64,000 nt of DNA from Callipepla californica brunnescens (Eukaryota > Chordata > Aves > Galliformes > Odontophoridae): NCBI GenBank assembly GCA_023055505.1, contig JALIRH010000004.1, positions 23,555,368-23,619,367 on the forward strand. The letters are read 5' to 3'. The notes under the pieces were generated by a model, which saw only the letters and a list, made by a program, of their open reading frames with translations, made no database searches and was not told where the DNA came from. This document shows, in pieces, positions 1 through 14,500 of this stretch. The position numbers and the translations under genes were made by a program. Position 1 is the stretch's first letter. Every line of letters begins with the position of its first letter.

Positions 1-3000
1 GTTGCCATTGCAGAGCAGGCTGCTGGCCTGGTCAGTTAGGTACTTGACCCTGCCCATGGCTTGTAACTATGTTTCTCCTAAGTGTGTCTGGCCAGGGATG
101 CAATGCTGTGGTTACCTTTCCACATCTGCAAGGTATGCAGCGTTGTGGTATCCATCCATTTTCATCTCTTGAGTTTAATGGGCATTGACCCATACTGAAC
201 CACAGAACATGAGGGAGACTAAGCTTAAAACAGCCCCAGGCACATGCTTCACCTCTGTAAGTGGGGACAGCATGGGGGTGCCTGTGCACTGAGCCCTGGG
301 TGGTAGAAGGAAGGAGCAGAGCATCTGCAAATGGCTACATGCCCTTCATGAGGGAAGGCCTCACCTCTCTGGGCCTCCCCACAAATATAATGCCGGTTCC
401 TTAATGTGTGGGAATCTGGCACCTCCTAACATGTATTTTCATGTTAGGAATTGTACAGCATAGATAAATGTGTTACATGCCATTTGCAACATCTTTATGT
501 AATGAAGTATATTTTAAAGCAGTCTCCAGTAGCTGCAGCCTGGCCTAACCTTGGGTATTTAAATAATTAAAAACCTTCAGATTCATAACTCTAACAGAAC
601 TGGGTTTATAAAAAAATATTAGGCTCTCTTAATTTCTATATACCTTTTTGAAAATGTACTTTCAACCTGTACTGAAAGGTGAAACATACTGGCAGCATCT
701 TTTTAAGTATCTTCAGGTGCAAGTATGTGTGCTGAGAAATCTCAGAGGAAAGCAGGAGCTCCTGTTGCTACTCCTTAAGATACAGACTAGAACTTGCTGC
801 TGAATTTGAGTTGGACTGCAGTTTTGAGTAACTATTTTTATAGTTACAAGCAGGGAAAAGTGTTTTTTGTGTCTGTAAAACCAATGATAAGGAAGTGGAA
901 TTTGTCAGTTTGAGAATGGAAAGACTATGCTTATGTTGATCTGCTGGTCAACAGTTATCTTTCCGTGGAGTGTTTATTATTGATCATCAGGTATACTGGA
1001 GAGTCTGCAGTGAAACATGCCCTGTCATAAACACCGTCAGCTATCTGGTGATCAGGCTGTGGGTTTTTTCTTGTGGAGATGTAGGTTTAAGAGAAACCCA
1101 GCATCAGAACAAAAGCTTTGTCAGAAGGAAGGGGGTTTGCAGCATACGAAGTTGGTTTTGATTCATTCCCGAGCTCAGATGTTGCTTTGGGAAATGTATT
1201 CTCTTCAGGTCTCTCACTCTGACTCTATAAACAGAGGCAGCGACTTGCATTTGGAGGCACTAAAAGTGATTTAAATGATTCAGCCTGGGATTTTTGCCAA
1301 GCAGCACCTCCTTCTGTTTGCTGTGGGGGCTTTTCTGCCCTCCCCTTGTGAGTTGTTTCTTTTTTTTTTTTTTTTTTCCCTTCCATGCAAAATTTTTTGA
1401 GACTATCCTTTGAGACAGTCTCTTTCTCCAAAACAGAAGAAAAAAGTTTGCATCTCCAGATGGACAGCTGCTCCCCACTCCTTTTGATGTTGCTTTTATC
1501 TGCCAGGCCAGTGCTCTCTCACCCTCTCCCCGCCCCCGGAGGCAGTTTCCATGGGGTCTCAGGGGAGCTTTGTCTCTCACATGTGTTTAAAGAGAAATGT
1601 GGAGCTGACACAAAGGCTCCACGGCTCGACCTTTCGCCCTCTGCAGTTATGAGGGCCATAAAGCTCAAGTCCCTGGTAACAGCGCCGATGACCAGGGCAG
1701 CTCTGGACACAGACAGAACTCTTCTGGCGCAAAATTGTTTAACTAAAAATAGTCCTAAGGAGGAAAATAAAAGGTTGTGCAAACTAAGCAATGTCTTTTA
1801 TTTCCTTATTTGGCGTTACTGGTAGTAGGATGATTTTCTTCAGTACAGCCAGAGGCAAATGGCTTCATCGCATTTAATATCGGATTTGAAATACAGCGGG
1901 CACAGATGAAAAGCAGCACCCGTGAGGTGCAGGGGAGCAAGTATGGGATGGCTGGGCTTCCAACACACGAGAGGAAGGCAGGGCTGCCCTGCAGAGCTCA
2001 GCTGGGCCTGGGGACTCAGCTTGTGGGCAGCGAGCCTCTGGGCACTGTGTTGGAGACAGCCGCTTCTTCACTGTGGGATGGGGAACCCTGGAGCTGGGCA
2101 GAGGCAGGCAGCAGCCTCATCAGCCAACTGGCAGCATTAGCCTCAAGTCCCACAAAAGTGCAGAGGAAGGCACCGCTTTTCTCCCATTGCTCACAGCTGT
2201 GAGACCCCTCACAGAGGTAGGTGTCCAAGCTGGCTATCTCCAACCGTGACTTGAGACAATAGCTAGGCAATCTTTTTTTTTTTTTTTCTTTTTAATCACC
2301 ATTCAGGCTAGTTAATACCAGATGTTGGATCCAGGTGGGCCACATTAGAGGTAAAAAGGTTTTTCCTGCTGAAGTTGTTGTCTTCAGCCTAAAATGGAGT
2401 GAGCATGGAATGAAGGTGGAGAGAGAGAAAAAAAAAGAATAGTGTAAATCTGCCTGATTCTTTTGTCTCTTGTGGGGTGTATTTATTTGCAGGAGAGTTC
2501 TGGGAACATTGAGTTCCTATGCATAAGCTATAAAAAGTAGAATATTTTCAACAGGAAAGTGACTTGCCTGGAATATCTGTTGACCAAATGATAAAGCTGC
2601 TCTCCTCAGAGGTGCCAGATACCAGAACAAAAATTTGGAGGTGGGCTGTTCATTTCTGTAAAGGAAGCTGTGATGTTTGAGTACTGGGTTTGATAAAGGG
2701 CAGGTGACTATGAAGCCTTGTTCCCCCTTTTTCTTTTGTCCAAATGAAGCTTGCTGCACTGTACCCTGGCCATTCAGACAGTGTAGGCAGGGTGGGGGAA
2801 TGCTGCTGAGCAGGGGGATTGACTGCATGTATTAAGGCTCTGAGCAGGACTTTCAAAATCTGTATCTTGGTATTGTGAGAAAATGCCTTGTTTTCTTTGT
2901 GAGCAGGTTATTTGGGGGCAGAGGACACCTGTTACCTATGTGTTTGTAGGTGTATCATCTTGATGGGGTTCTTAGCAAGACATAGGTCTGTGGCAGTAAT

Positions 3001-5340
3001 AAGATATTTCCCACGAACCTTTCCTCAAACTTTTGTTCATCCATAACAGATAAACAGGGCCACTTGCTGTGCAACAGGGGGATAGTTTTTTTTCTCATTC
3101 ACAAAAGAACTCAAGGGACTTTTATTTTAGGTTAAATAAAACAAAGCCAAGAAAGCGGGGGGGGAAATCAAGTCTTCAAAAGAAAGAAAAACCTTGGTGA
3201 TTTATGCTGAGGTTGTTATTTTGTTTGTTTGGGTTCTTTTGTTAGTGTGTTGGTGTTTTTTTTTTCTTTTTAACCAAAATACAGCTACTGTTAGTGAATT
3301 CTTACACTAAAAGGAACACAAGGAAATCGAAGCCAGCATCTCTTTCTGCTGACAGATTCTCTTGCCTCAGTATCTTTTTGCGTGAAGTGAGCAGCTCACT
3401 GTGCAAACACCAAAGCTCCCTATGTGACAATGCAGCAATAACTGCTTGCAGTAATTCTTAGTGTAGCTGTGTTTGCCTGCCTCGTGTGATAAAGTGTGTA
3501 TGTGCGCTCTCATTTTCTTCCTTTTTCTTTTTTTTTTTTTTCCTTCCAGAAAGTTGTAAACCTAAGGATAACAGTGTATACTTTTTGAGAAGAGTGGTTT
3601 ATACTGAAATCCTTGGCTTAAAAATTTTGCCTGAAGGAGAAAAATCTCAGTCAGCTCCAAGGCTGATGGTTTGGCTCATGAGCTGGTTGTCACTCTGTGA
3701 CCATACCAGGGGAAGGAAAGGTACAAATGAGTGAACAGGACAAGCCTTTCTTTGGCTCGAATCATCCTCTGGTGGTATATGAGCCTTCAGGGAGTCACAT
3801 GACTGAAATATAGTAAAACAATCCTACAGCTCCCCTAAATCATATCGCCTTGTAGAATCAGTGAACGCAATCTCTTCCCTCCCATACATCACCCCTAACA
3901 CCAGACAGATCTTGAATGCAGAGCTGAGTTGAGCTTCTCTCACTGCATCCAGAGCATGCACCTGAGGTTAATAGCAGATGATCCTAATCATGGCTCCACA
4001 GCCCCAGGCTAGCTGATAACTCTCTATTCTGACTGCTGACCCTGGTAATCTTCTCATTCCTGAGAAGGAGCAGATATTGTGAACCATGGTTTCTTACTAG
4101 TTGGGATGAAAATAGTTGCCTTCTTGCACAAAGGGTTCAGATAGCAGACTACAGGAGCAGCAGTGATTGAGCAGTCAACCTACAGGGCTGGGAAAGTTTT
4201 GCATTGTATATCTGGCTCCACCACAGGCCTGCTCTTAGTGACCTTAGGGAAATAGTTATTAAAGGCCTCATAGTTTCACTTTCTTCTTTTGGGGGGGAAT
4301 AAATAAATAAATAATTAAAAACCCACCCAGAGGGTGGCCGAGACTCTGGAATGATATTGGGAGGATAAATTATTAATGAGTGTTTCTAATATGTGCTTTA
4401 ATGTAGTATGAGTAGTATGGGAATGTAGTATAAGCAGCTGGGGAGAAACTTTGCTGAAGCTGCTTCAGCAGTTACACTGCTCCTGCAGCAGCCCTTCAGG
4501 CTGCACTACCACCGAAGGGCAGTCTTGTGAACTCTCCACTTACACTTCAAAACCTCTACACAGCAGCAGTCACAGATGCAGCTGCAAGAAGAAACCACAC
4601 ACCACAGTTGTGCAGGTGCGTGTGGGCCCCAGTGGGAAAGAATATTAACTATTTCCTGGTAATAGGAACACAGAAGTCCTTCACGCTTGTGAAATAATCT
4701 CAGCACCGTTTCAGGACGCGGTCTGTGTGGGAAGCTGCTATCCAATTGATACACGCACAATTGTGCTTAAAAGATCCTAGCTTACATGACTGCAGACTAA
4801 ATATTCTGGGTTCTCTTTTGAATTCAACTAACTTTGTGGACTGTATGCCCTGTAGTTTCTGTACTGTGATTTCCGTCTGTGCTAGTTCAGAGCTTTGTGT
4901 TTGGAAGGACTGGCTGATACTTACCAGGGTATTTGTAAGATCAGATGTCCTTTGTTTTTCATAAGCTAATCCTGTTATTTTCATCTGTTCTTGACAAAAA
5001 TTTGTAGTGGGATCATTCCTTGTGCCCAAAAGGTAGGCAGGAGTTAGAGGAAGAATGTGTAATTCATACTTTTAAATTTCTGTCTTTTTGGAATAAAATT
5101 GTATGTTACGATTCTCTCTGATATATTCTTTAATTACAATTATTGTCTGAAATTGAAACTGCATGATTGTTTGCAAAAGTAATGAGACATGTTTCCCTTC
5201 CCTGAAATGACTGAAGTGAGAATCAGGCTTCCCGTATGAATGCGTATGTAAACTATATTTTGAAATCATTTGCTTTGAAATTACTTCCAGTTATCTAGTT
5301 TTCTGAAACATTAAGATGCAAATTTAGGCAAAGTTGGATT
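1..5340. other. Intergenic DNA, no recognised gene
   Basis: I see no exon with recognisable protein similarity on either strand, and no rRNA or tRNA gene. The content is ordinary mixed-composition bird intergenic sequence with short homopolymer runs: a T18 run at 1360-1377, T-rich stretches near 2273-2287 and 3529-3541, and a short AAAT-type microsatellite near 4300-4316. One ORF with a signal-peptide-like start (1460-1825) is listed separately. In other vertebrates BMF is the next gene on this side of SRP14; an untranslated part of it could lie here, but I found none of its coding sequence. Confidence 0.6.
1460..1825 (+). other. Unassigned ORF, 121 codons, signal-peptide-like N-terminus
   Basis: From the ATG at 1460 the frame reads M-D-S-C-S-P then a leucine-rich core (LLLMLLL), followed by SARPVLS and a proline-rich HPLPAPGG stretch. 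This resembles a secretory signal peptide plus cleavage region. The rest has three to four cysteines and no motif I recognise. The frame also extends upstream to an ATG at 1385. The ATG at 1460 has C at -3 and G at +4, a mediocre context. A long T run (1360-1377) sits just upstream. No family was recognised, no splice structure is evident, and an antisense frame overlaps it, so a chance ORF is the more likely explanation. Confidence 0.15.
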
Positions 5341-5342
5341 TT

Positions 5343-5520
5343 TTTTTTATACGCTGATTATCTGTGAGCCTGGTAGGATTGGCTGAGCTGAAGCTGCCAC
5401 AGAAGATAATGATGTTCTGCTGAAACGCAGCAACGCTTCAGAGAGCCCTGATGATGATAATGCATTGAAATAACAACATGTGGCATGGCAATCCACCCAC
5501 ACATCATAATGCATCACACC
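5343..5520. promoter_or_regulatory. Candidate conserved non-coding element (motif cluster)
   Basis: This stretch is dense in transcription-factor-like words: TTATCT and AGATAA (GATA type), ATAATG repeats, and two copies of ATAATGCAT (near 5457 and 5507) that resemble POU/homeodomain sites. It lacks long ORFs and simple repeats. The composition looks like a distal enhancer in a gene desert, but conservation was not measured. It is offered as a candidate only. Confidence 0.2.
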
Positions 5521-8500
5521 AGAAATGTCACGATGTGCTGATGGTTAAGTTTCTCTTCTAAAATCACAAAGCTTTCAGTCCCTGCTGCACCTCTCACAAC
5601 AAACTGGGCTGTTTTGTTTCATGTCTTTGACTGGTTTCAGCTGTACCCAGCATCTTTCTTATTTGAGGTGGTGCTCCTTAAGCATTTTAAAAATGAAATT
5701 CAGAAAAATATTTACCTATCCAAGTTTCTGTTCTAACAGAACCCCCCCTTAACAGTAGGAGGCTGTAAAACTGGGCAGAAAATCTAATAAGGAAGAAGTA
5801 TGGCACCTGACTTTCATCCTCCTTGCTTTCAGGCAGAGCAGAAACTAGCCTCTGTTTTTCAGTTCTGCTGGAAATACAGCTTCAGTTACTTTTCCAAATG
5901 TCTTTGAATTTGCATGTTTAAAAACTTAGATTTGGCAGAAGTTTCAGCAAAGGTTTTGAGCAGTAACTGGTTGGAATGACAACAAAAGCTGAACTTCATC
6001 TTCCCCTTATGACATGATAGCAGAATGGTTATGAGACAACTCATTTGCAGTAACTTACCAACTTACCTTCAGGAGTTTCTGCTTTTCTTACCGCTGATGG
6101 AACTAAAGCAAAGATGGAAAAAAAAATTAGGAAATACTGCTTGCATGAATGAGGCTAAACCCAAATAATGCCTGTCTATCTATATTTAGGTTAGGATCTG
6201 ACAGAGCTGTGGTGCCTATACCCTAAATTGCAATTCTGGGAACTTCAGGTGCTACTTAGCTCTGCAAATAACTGTTTTCAGTAGGTACTTCAACTCTTAA
6301 CACCAAAATGTCCTATTTAAGCACTCTTAAAGTTCTACTACTATATGTGCTTACCAGCACTTCAGTGTTGCAGGTCAGGCAAGTGTGATTTCTATCCCAC
6401 ATCAAAAGTCGATGGAGATCCAGAAACTAAAATGATGCCCTCTGCCCTTCCCTCCCTTTCCTTCTTGGATTCCACGTGATATAAATTAGAAGTATCAAAG
6501 TAAGTGATAGTCTTAACATGATGAAGTCCATTAAGATTTCTTCCATCCTTATCAAAAGGAGTACTGTCCTGCTCTTGTTTCACATCCCCAAATTACTGGG
6601 GAGGAAGACATAATTCCCTTCTGAAGGGCTTGAAATTCACATTTTCCAGCTCTCTGGGATGTGTTCTAATGATTAGAGAAGAGGCTGTGGTAGGACATAT
6701 CTCCCTGTGCAGGTCTTCAAGAAGGCAAAGGGAAGACAACAGGATTTGCTGTGTTAGAGAGAAGAGTTGCCATGGCTGTGATCCCTACTGATGAGGACGC
6801 TTGCTTAACCGAAGCCTGTTTCCTCACCCTGCCTGAGGACTGTTATTGGTATAAACAGCTACTGCAAGGAGAACCTACACAGCCCTGAAGTCAGCATATG
6901 GAGCCCAGTGCATCCCTGCCCACGAGTGCAGACTAAACAGAGTTACCTACTTCTCCTCTGGTCCTACTCATTTCTAATCCCTTCCTGAAATTATCATCTC
7001 AACAAGAGGGACTGGGAGTACTTGAGTACGCTGAAACCTCTTGTCTGGTAGCCATAGCACTCCCTAAGCACCCACGGCGTTATTGATGAGGTGGAGGTGT
7101 AGCAAAGGGCAATAGCAGGTGTATATCACACACTGGATAACTGCACCTGATAATACATAATGCAGTCATGAATTATGTGACTGTGGTCGTGTCACTGTGC
7201 ACTGCTTATTTCCCTCTACGTTTAGTTCACACCTGTGCCTGGCCCTGCTTCCTAAGAGGTCTGAACCTCCTCAGGGTTCTGGCTTCTTCCCCATGGCACT
7301 GAAAACAAGGTGCCACTCAGCCTGGCCCCACAGTGCACGAGTTCCTCCTCTGCACCCAGCAGAGCCACCACTTCCTCCAGCAAGGCTGGTACACACACAT
7401 GAAAGTAGATGTGACTCAGATCAGAGTCTTCTTAGGGAAAGAGCTCAGGAACTTCCTGCACAGACACAGGCTTTGCCTCCCCTTTGTAAGCACTCACAGG
7501 GGAAATGGAAGAAGAGAAACGCTGAGGGTGGGAAATAAGACTGTGTTTTCATTTCCTCTTTCTTGTTTGTTACTTGGTCCTTCTCTAGTAAAAGAAAAAA
7601 AAAAATACAACAACAAAACCCCAGCTGCACCTGTTTTTTTAACAAAATGTTCTCGTGCACTCGTTCACCTCTTGGTAGCACTGAACTCCAGAAAATACGG
7701 TGCACTCTCTCTTTAAGAAAGCCTGCTCTCTGCCCAGCTGTTGACTTGCCTGAAGGTGAGACCTCTACTTAAATTCATGGCTCCAGCTGTCAAAAGCAAA
7801 GAAAAGCAGCTTTTCCTTGGCGGCTCTCTGCTTTGGGTAGAATTTGACATCTTCCTCAGTCAGCAGAATTTAATCAGCATCGAGTGCCCACAGCCTCCCA
7901 GCTCCACCACAACCCGGTTTGGGGGGGGAGAGCCAGACCTGAGGAGGAGAAGGGGGAGAGTTCGCAACCAGCAGGCACAAACAGACACAATCACTGGCCC
8001 CTGCAAGAAATCCAAAGCTTGTCACTGTCTGGGGAGAGCCTTATTATACCCTTTGACTTAAGAACTGCTGTTATCATTCAGTAACCTTAGCCGGCTTAGG
8101 CTTTGCTGTGTCCTCCTGAGAAGCTGTGAGCAGGTAAATGGAGTGAGTTACTGACAGCTGACAATGGTACTGATTTCCAAAAGAAAGCTGATGAAATGGG
8201 CTCAGGGATACTGTTTCCCAGACTTGCGAGCAAGTAAAGCCAACAGCTCCTGTGATTGCTATGCTTTGCTTGCCTTTCTCCTAGCGAAAAGAATGCCTGC
8301 AGTGATGTTTGCGTGGATATCTGCAACCTAAATCATCTAGTTAATAGCAAAACTGCTTCCCTGAGCATCTAACCTAGCCCAGCATCTGCGACTCGTGCGG
8401 TCAGATCGGACTGGCGTAGCAGACCTAGGTACGCATGGACTTAAGTATGGATCTGCCACAGCAAGATGACATTTGCTTTTCCAGTCCTGCCACCCCTTCC

Positions 8501-11500
8501 TGCAGCCAAGCCCCAGAATCCCATGGGGAGAAATGGGATGAGAATAAGGCAGCCTGGAAGGTGACAGTGCCAAACTTGACAGTGCAGCATCTGGCTCTGT
8601 GTCTCATGGGCTGTCCTGGCTGCTTCCCTCCCACTGTGCCACTCTGGGGAGCCAGCAGAATGCTTTCTGAAGGAGACTTTGTGGTAGTGCTCACCTGTTA
8701 AAATAGTCTGTTTGCAGTAAATATTGTCTGTATGAATGTTTTGAACACACAGACTCCAGACCTTCCTATACATGCAGTTCATTTCTAGCACCTGCAGCTG
8801 TTACCCATTTCCTGGCAATATCATCGTGCCCATTGAGGAGAGGAAGGACACGTTGGGTTGTTTTTTTAGTGTTTACCCCTTCCACCCGTTTGATATTAGC
8901 CTGCATAATGGCACAGAGTGGCTGGCGGGAGCAAACAGGAAATGAAGCAATGCCCAAGGTAAGGCGGGCAGCATGCAGCGCGGCGGGGAGGAAACAAGTG
9001 TGCGTGTCTGAGAGGGGTACTAACTGGCAGACATCCACTTGTCCTCAGGCAGGACCAGGTTGGTTTTCCCCAGACCTAGGCCAGGAATCATTAAAGTACT
9101 CAATGCCCCCACCTCTTAGAGAAGAGGGGTGAGACAGCAGGAGATGCTTAGAGGGGGAGAGGTGCTGTGGTTAAGGCAGGAGTGCAGGTAAAGGCTTGCT
9201 GCTTGGGGCTGGGGAGTGATCGCAGGTGTATTGCAGCCCAGGAGCTTGACAGTGATCAATGTAGAGCTCAGGCTGTGAACTGTATACTGTTGCAGCCTGT
9301 AGCCATAGAACGTGGTGAGGTTTTTTTTTTCCATCCCTCTGTTCCTTTGTATTTGGGGAATGAACTACATAAAACCTGCATTCATCGTTTCTGCTCAGCC
9401 ACATGACAAACTCCTACTGAACTGTGTCCTGGAGGGGTGATGCAGCCACAATAACAAGACTGCTCCTGCGTCAGGCATTAAACACACTGCATTTTTCCTC
9501 TCCCAGTGCTGGGGGAGGGCACTGGGAACAGTCCGGGAAGCAAATCCCACTGGGGATACTATTACAATACGAAAAAGACTGTGAACCTGGTTCATTTAGG
9601 TACTGAGGACACAGTTTTATTTTAATATTGCTCGTCTTTCTCAACATTCACCTTAAAAAAGAAGAAGAAAAGGTGTTTTTCAAATGACCATCTTGCTTCC
9701 CTTCTCAAACTTCTATATTTAAAACTTTATGAAGTTAAAAGGTAACATGCTAATCTTGTGTAGCGTCTGGAGCCGCCTCTTCTCAAACGATATCCCCCTT
9801 ATATGAGCAGCTAACTGAAGACATCTGTTGGATGCAATTATCTGAATGCTGCACATTTGTTTTAGATGGATTGTTTTCTATGTTACAGTCAGATAATATA
9901 CCTAATTATGTTTTGCTGTCAGTGTTGTTATTTGTGAAGATGGTTCTCTATTGTCAGCTGAGGGGTCAAATTTCAAGTGGAATGTCCTTGATTAATGAAG
10001 TAGGTGTACATATTTAATTATTTCAATAATTCTTTCCAGCATCTTGTATCTAGAAGAGGTGAGCCCACACTCACCTTGTTGAATCCTCAACTTTCGTTCA
10101 CTACGGCAAAGTTTCATGGCAGGAGGTGAACCTGGTTGCAAGTTTTATGTCTGCAGGATTACCTGCTATGCGGTGTGCTGCCTGTGGGACATGAGCCATT
10201 TAATAACGTTGGATTAAAGAATAGATGGGAATGACTGAAATGTATTCTTTCAGATCTAGTCAGAAACATTATGTAAAAACATTATGCTAAAAGTTGTAAA
10301 ATTTTCATTAAACCTTGTGACAGAAAGTCTCACTGACCACTTTATAAAGTACTGGGGAAGGCGCTTTCAGCAAACGTCAGCAAATTGCTTTTCTCTACCA
10401 ACTCCATTTTATCTGTTTTCTAAAAAAAGGACCCATAGACTGACACAGCCAAGTTGCTGTGGCTTACTGAAATACCAGTGTTAGCTGAACCCTGGTAATT
10501 GCACACACACGCGCTTTCAGCTGGGGCAAACACAAGATAAATGAAATTAGCTTTCCTCTAGGGCCCATGCTAAGGCGTTTCACCTCGCAGCGGGAGGCGG
10601 GATGGCGGCCAGGCTGTGCTGAGGGAGCCCGGAGCCACCTCAGCATGGTGCAAAGCTCTGGCCCTTCCGAATAGGGGCAGCTCTGCTCGTGCCTGACCCA
10701 GTGAGCACAGGGGGAAGGAGTATTAATAGTGTTATTTAATTTGCATTGCTGTGATACTTAGGAGCTCCGGTTTGGATTAGGACTCTGTTGTGCTAGGCCC
10801 TGTGTAAACACACATGAAAGTGTGACACTGTCCTCCTGAGCCGCCTGCCTTGTACAAACACACGCGGGAGTCGGGTACGGTTTCACACTGAGGTTGGGCT
10901 TTGTCCTCCTCAGTGCCTTGTGCTGTGCCAAGCATGTTTTCAGCTCTTGCGAATCACCCTTACTTAACGGCCCACACCTCAGCACGTTCTTTGCTGAATT
11001 GGTCATTGGGCAAGTTCACATGTTTATGTAGCGTGCAGTAGGTGACCCAGAAAGATGAGTCCAAGCTGGGATGGACCATGTGGGTTTACTTTACAAGCAG
11101 CTCCAAGAAGTCCCACGCACCGCAGTTTTGGGTGGGAAGAACTTGGGTCAGCTGAACACTGAAAATGAGAGCCTAGCACAGGCCGCCTCATGTCAGCCAC
11201 TCTGGGGTGAAGAGGAAGCAGAGCCAGGTGGGTACCACAAGGCTTGTGGGGTGCTGTATGGTCCATGCAGGGCAGCTGAGCTGTCTGAAGGGCTGCAGGG
11301 CTCTCTGTCCTATGGGCAGCATCTCCCCTCCAACTCTTGAGTGAGCCTAACACCCAGCACTAACAAAACTGTCTTTAAGTGCTCTGAGCAGGAGCAGAGA
11401 GAAACATTTATTATTCTGTGAAACACTTACTTGTTTTTCCCCGCAGGCTGTAATGAAACTTCTGGCTTTAGCAGAAGAAATACCACCATATTCCCTAAAA

Positions 11501-14500
11501 TTTGGAAAAATAAAGATAAGTCATAAGCAGAGATCCTTCCTTCACCCCATGTAGGAATGGCAGGGTCACCCCTGAAAAGGAAGTGGCTAAAAAGCTGTTT
11601 GGATAATACACTGTGTTTGATGGCCTGTGGTGATCATCTGCAGTGCTTGGGATTTCCTAAGAGTAAGAAAAGAGCTCTGTGTGCAGTGGTTACCTGTTAA
11701 TTTGTTCTCTTTCTCTCAGCATTAAGGATCAGACTATATTACTCCTCCATAACCTGTTTGGAGAAACTGCGTTTGTTTTTATAGTTGATAACTTCAGTTG
11801 TATTCAAGACTTTCCCTGTCTCAAGACAGAGCTTGCTGGTATGGCTGCAACATGATTCACACACATGTTGTGTAGTTACATGCTGTGCTGCTTGCAGCTG
11901 AGGTGCTTTGTGGGTTACACAAGCGATGTGGGCAGACTGAAACAGGGAAAGCGTCTACATATCAAAAGATGTAAGAATTCTCAAAAACTATATAAGCCTA
12001 ATAAACAAGTCTCATGAGCTGCTGTTCAAGGTGGTTTGGTTTTGTGTGGAAGTAAAGATGCAATGTAGTCAAGGCATTGCATCATGGTGGGGAGCAAAGC
12101 TTCTGCCATCCAGCTAATCTTGCAGCAGAAGAGAAGTGTCTGGCCTTTGTTTTAATGTATTTCTCTCTGGCTCACTTGTGCGATCAGTCACTCTGTATTA
12201 AAAATACATGTTTTTACTATTGTAGACAAAATGCATAAACATTTGACCCCTGGAAATATGATATATAGCTAAAGACAGTCTTTGAAAATCCTGGAGCGTG
12301 TGTATGCATTATAAATTCCTCCTTTCTCACAGGACCAGTGTAGTAGAAAAAAAGGATAATCAGTTGTGTCTTCTGGTCTTCTCTCCTCCCCTCTTCACCT
12401 CCTCCGTGCTCCCCTCCTTTCTGCTGTGGGATGTGCCAGCACTTGTCTTGGCAAAAGCCAGCCTTGGATCTCAAAGTGAAGAAACCTCCAGTATGTCTGT
12501 GACTGACTCAGCCTTTACCAGGGCTCCTCTCCTCCCACCCCAGCACACACTGAGAGATGAGCATGTCTCGGTATGCACCAGGGAGGCACAACAGAGGGGC
12601 ATCTGCACAGCAAACATGTAATTCATGCCCTCATAAATCAGGGCCATGTCAGAAGTAAAATGTGAAGTGCGTGTACATGCATGTTCCTCACAGGCAGATC
12701 ATCACTTGTGCCAGACGCTACCTAAAAATAACAGGGCATTGCCATCTAGAATGGTTCTGGTCATGTTTTCAGTGGGGAATATCAACTAAGTAGTACTTCA
12801 TCGGCAGCCTTGGAGACCAAGACACTTTTTCTGTAGTCAGGACAGGTAAAATCATCTGACTGCAGTAGCATATCCACCCAGCATCCACTGCTAAATGCAC
12901 CAAGCTACTGGCTTGTTCATTCTCCTTATCCAGTCAGTCTTCAGGCTTTCTAGAAAGATTGCCAGCACAACTATCTTTTGGCAGTGGTAATCCACAATCC
13001 AACAGTTCATTTTCCAAAGCAGCTACCAACAGCCACATGATAAAGCACAAGTTCTCCTTCAGACCCCCTCAGCCTGGTCTGGATCCCAAACAAATTGATG
13101 AAAAACTTCAGCTCTCCTCCGGGGACCTAATGGGGTGTTGATCAATGTCCTGATCATCACAGCTAAATCACGCAGAGTAAACTCACATGCTGTTCTTGGT
13201 TCATAAGCATCTATGAAGTCCATAGAAGAACTTGGGATAGAAAGGGACCCACTGGCTTTTCCACATCAGAGAGCATTGCTAATTAACTGTGAAGTGCCAT
13301 TCTGAGCTTGTTTTTCACTTTGCCATTAATAAATCTAGTAGAAAGTTTTAATACAAGCTTATTCCCCCAAGTCATTGTTTCATATCGCTTTATTCTCGTT
13401 TTAAGGTCATGCTTCAGTTTAAGTAGTTCTTTTTCAGTTTTTTGTGTTTTTTTATTCAGAAATATTTAAAGACTCCTGTCACTGCTCACCTGTTTTCATT
13501 GGTTTGTTGCTATATTTTTTATGGTATTCTAAGACAGACTGTTCATTTCCTGATCATTTATTTTAGTCTGAACTACAGTAAATATGGGTGACAATAGTAT
13601 ATTCTGAATTAGATTTTGGTACTGCTTTACATAATGGCAGTAATGCTTTTCTAATTGCTTACTTTGTGTCTTCATTAAATTTCATTGGCACATTCTTAGT
13701 TTTTTTTAAGCCTCCATCAGCCCTGCTTAAGATAAAGGATTAAAAAAATGTCTCCTTAACTTTTGTTCCTGATGGGAACCTCGTTCTTTAAGTTACAATA
13801 CAAAGTTTCTGTTGAAATTCTTTTTTATCGATGATAGAAGCTACAGATCTGCCTTGCCTGTCAATAACTGCTGTGTGTTTTTCTGCAGTGCCAGAAAGAC
13901 AAGATCAAAGCAGGCTTCTGGTTCAGACACCACAGGAGCATGCTGTGATGCCACTGCCCTCGAGCAGAGCCAGGGGCAAGGTAACTGGATGTACCTGGCC
14001 AAGCAGATGAAGAAGGACAGAAGAAGATTTGTGGTACTTGTCCCTTCTTCCCAAATGTGCTTTGTCCTGGGGCAGTCCAGGAGCCATCACGGAGGGAAGT
14101 TTCACTGGAGTTTGTCAGTTTCTAGTTTGCCACTTACTGCAAAAGGGTTGGCACAGAAGAAGCAGCTAGAAAAACCACCCATCTGCAGTTTGTGTAGCAG
14201 TACATTGTCTTGGGTCTGGTCAGCTCCAAGGGGGAAGTCTCAGGGCTTTGAGAGCAGCCTTTCAAAACATTTAGAACAAACCCTAGGCATTTGTAAAAAC
14301 CACAGAGTGTACAGTTAATACACCCAGATGTGCTGTCAGCCCCACAGCACTGCACCAGAGTGGATGGAGTGTGTAAATCTTGGAAAGGCTAAAGCTGAGA
14401 GAACAGCGATACGCATAAAGACTTGTGTTCCTTCCAAAAAGAGGAGGGGGGCAAGGTGCTATCATTCAACATTAATCACTTACATCTCCAACCTGCCTAA

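Noticed and set aside
13812..14318. 168-codon plus-strand ORF
   Set aside because: It opens with TTG, shows no recognisable motif or splice context, and is likely a chance frame.
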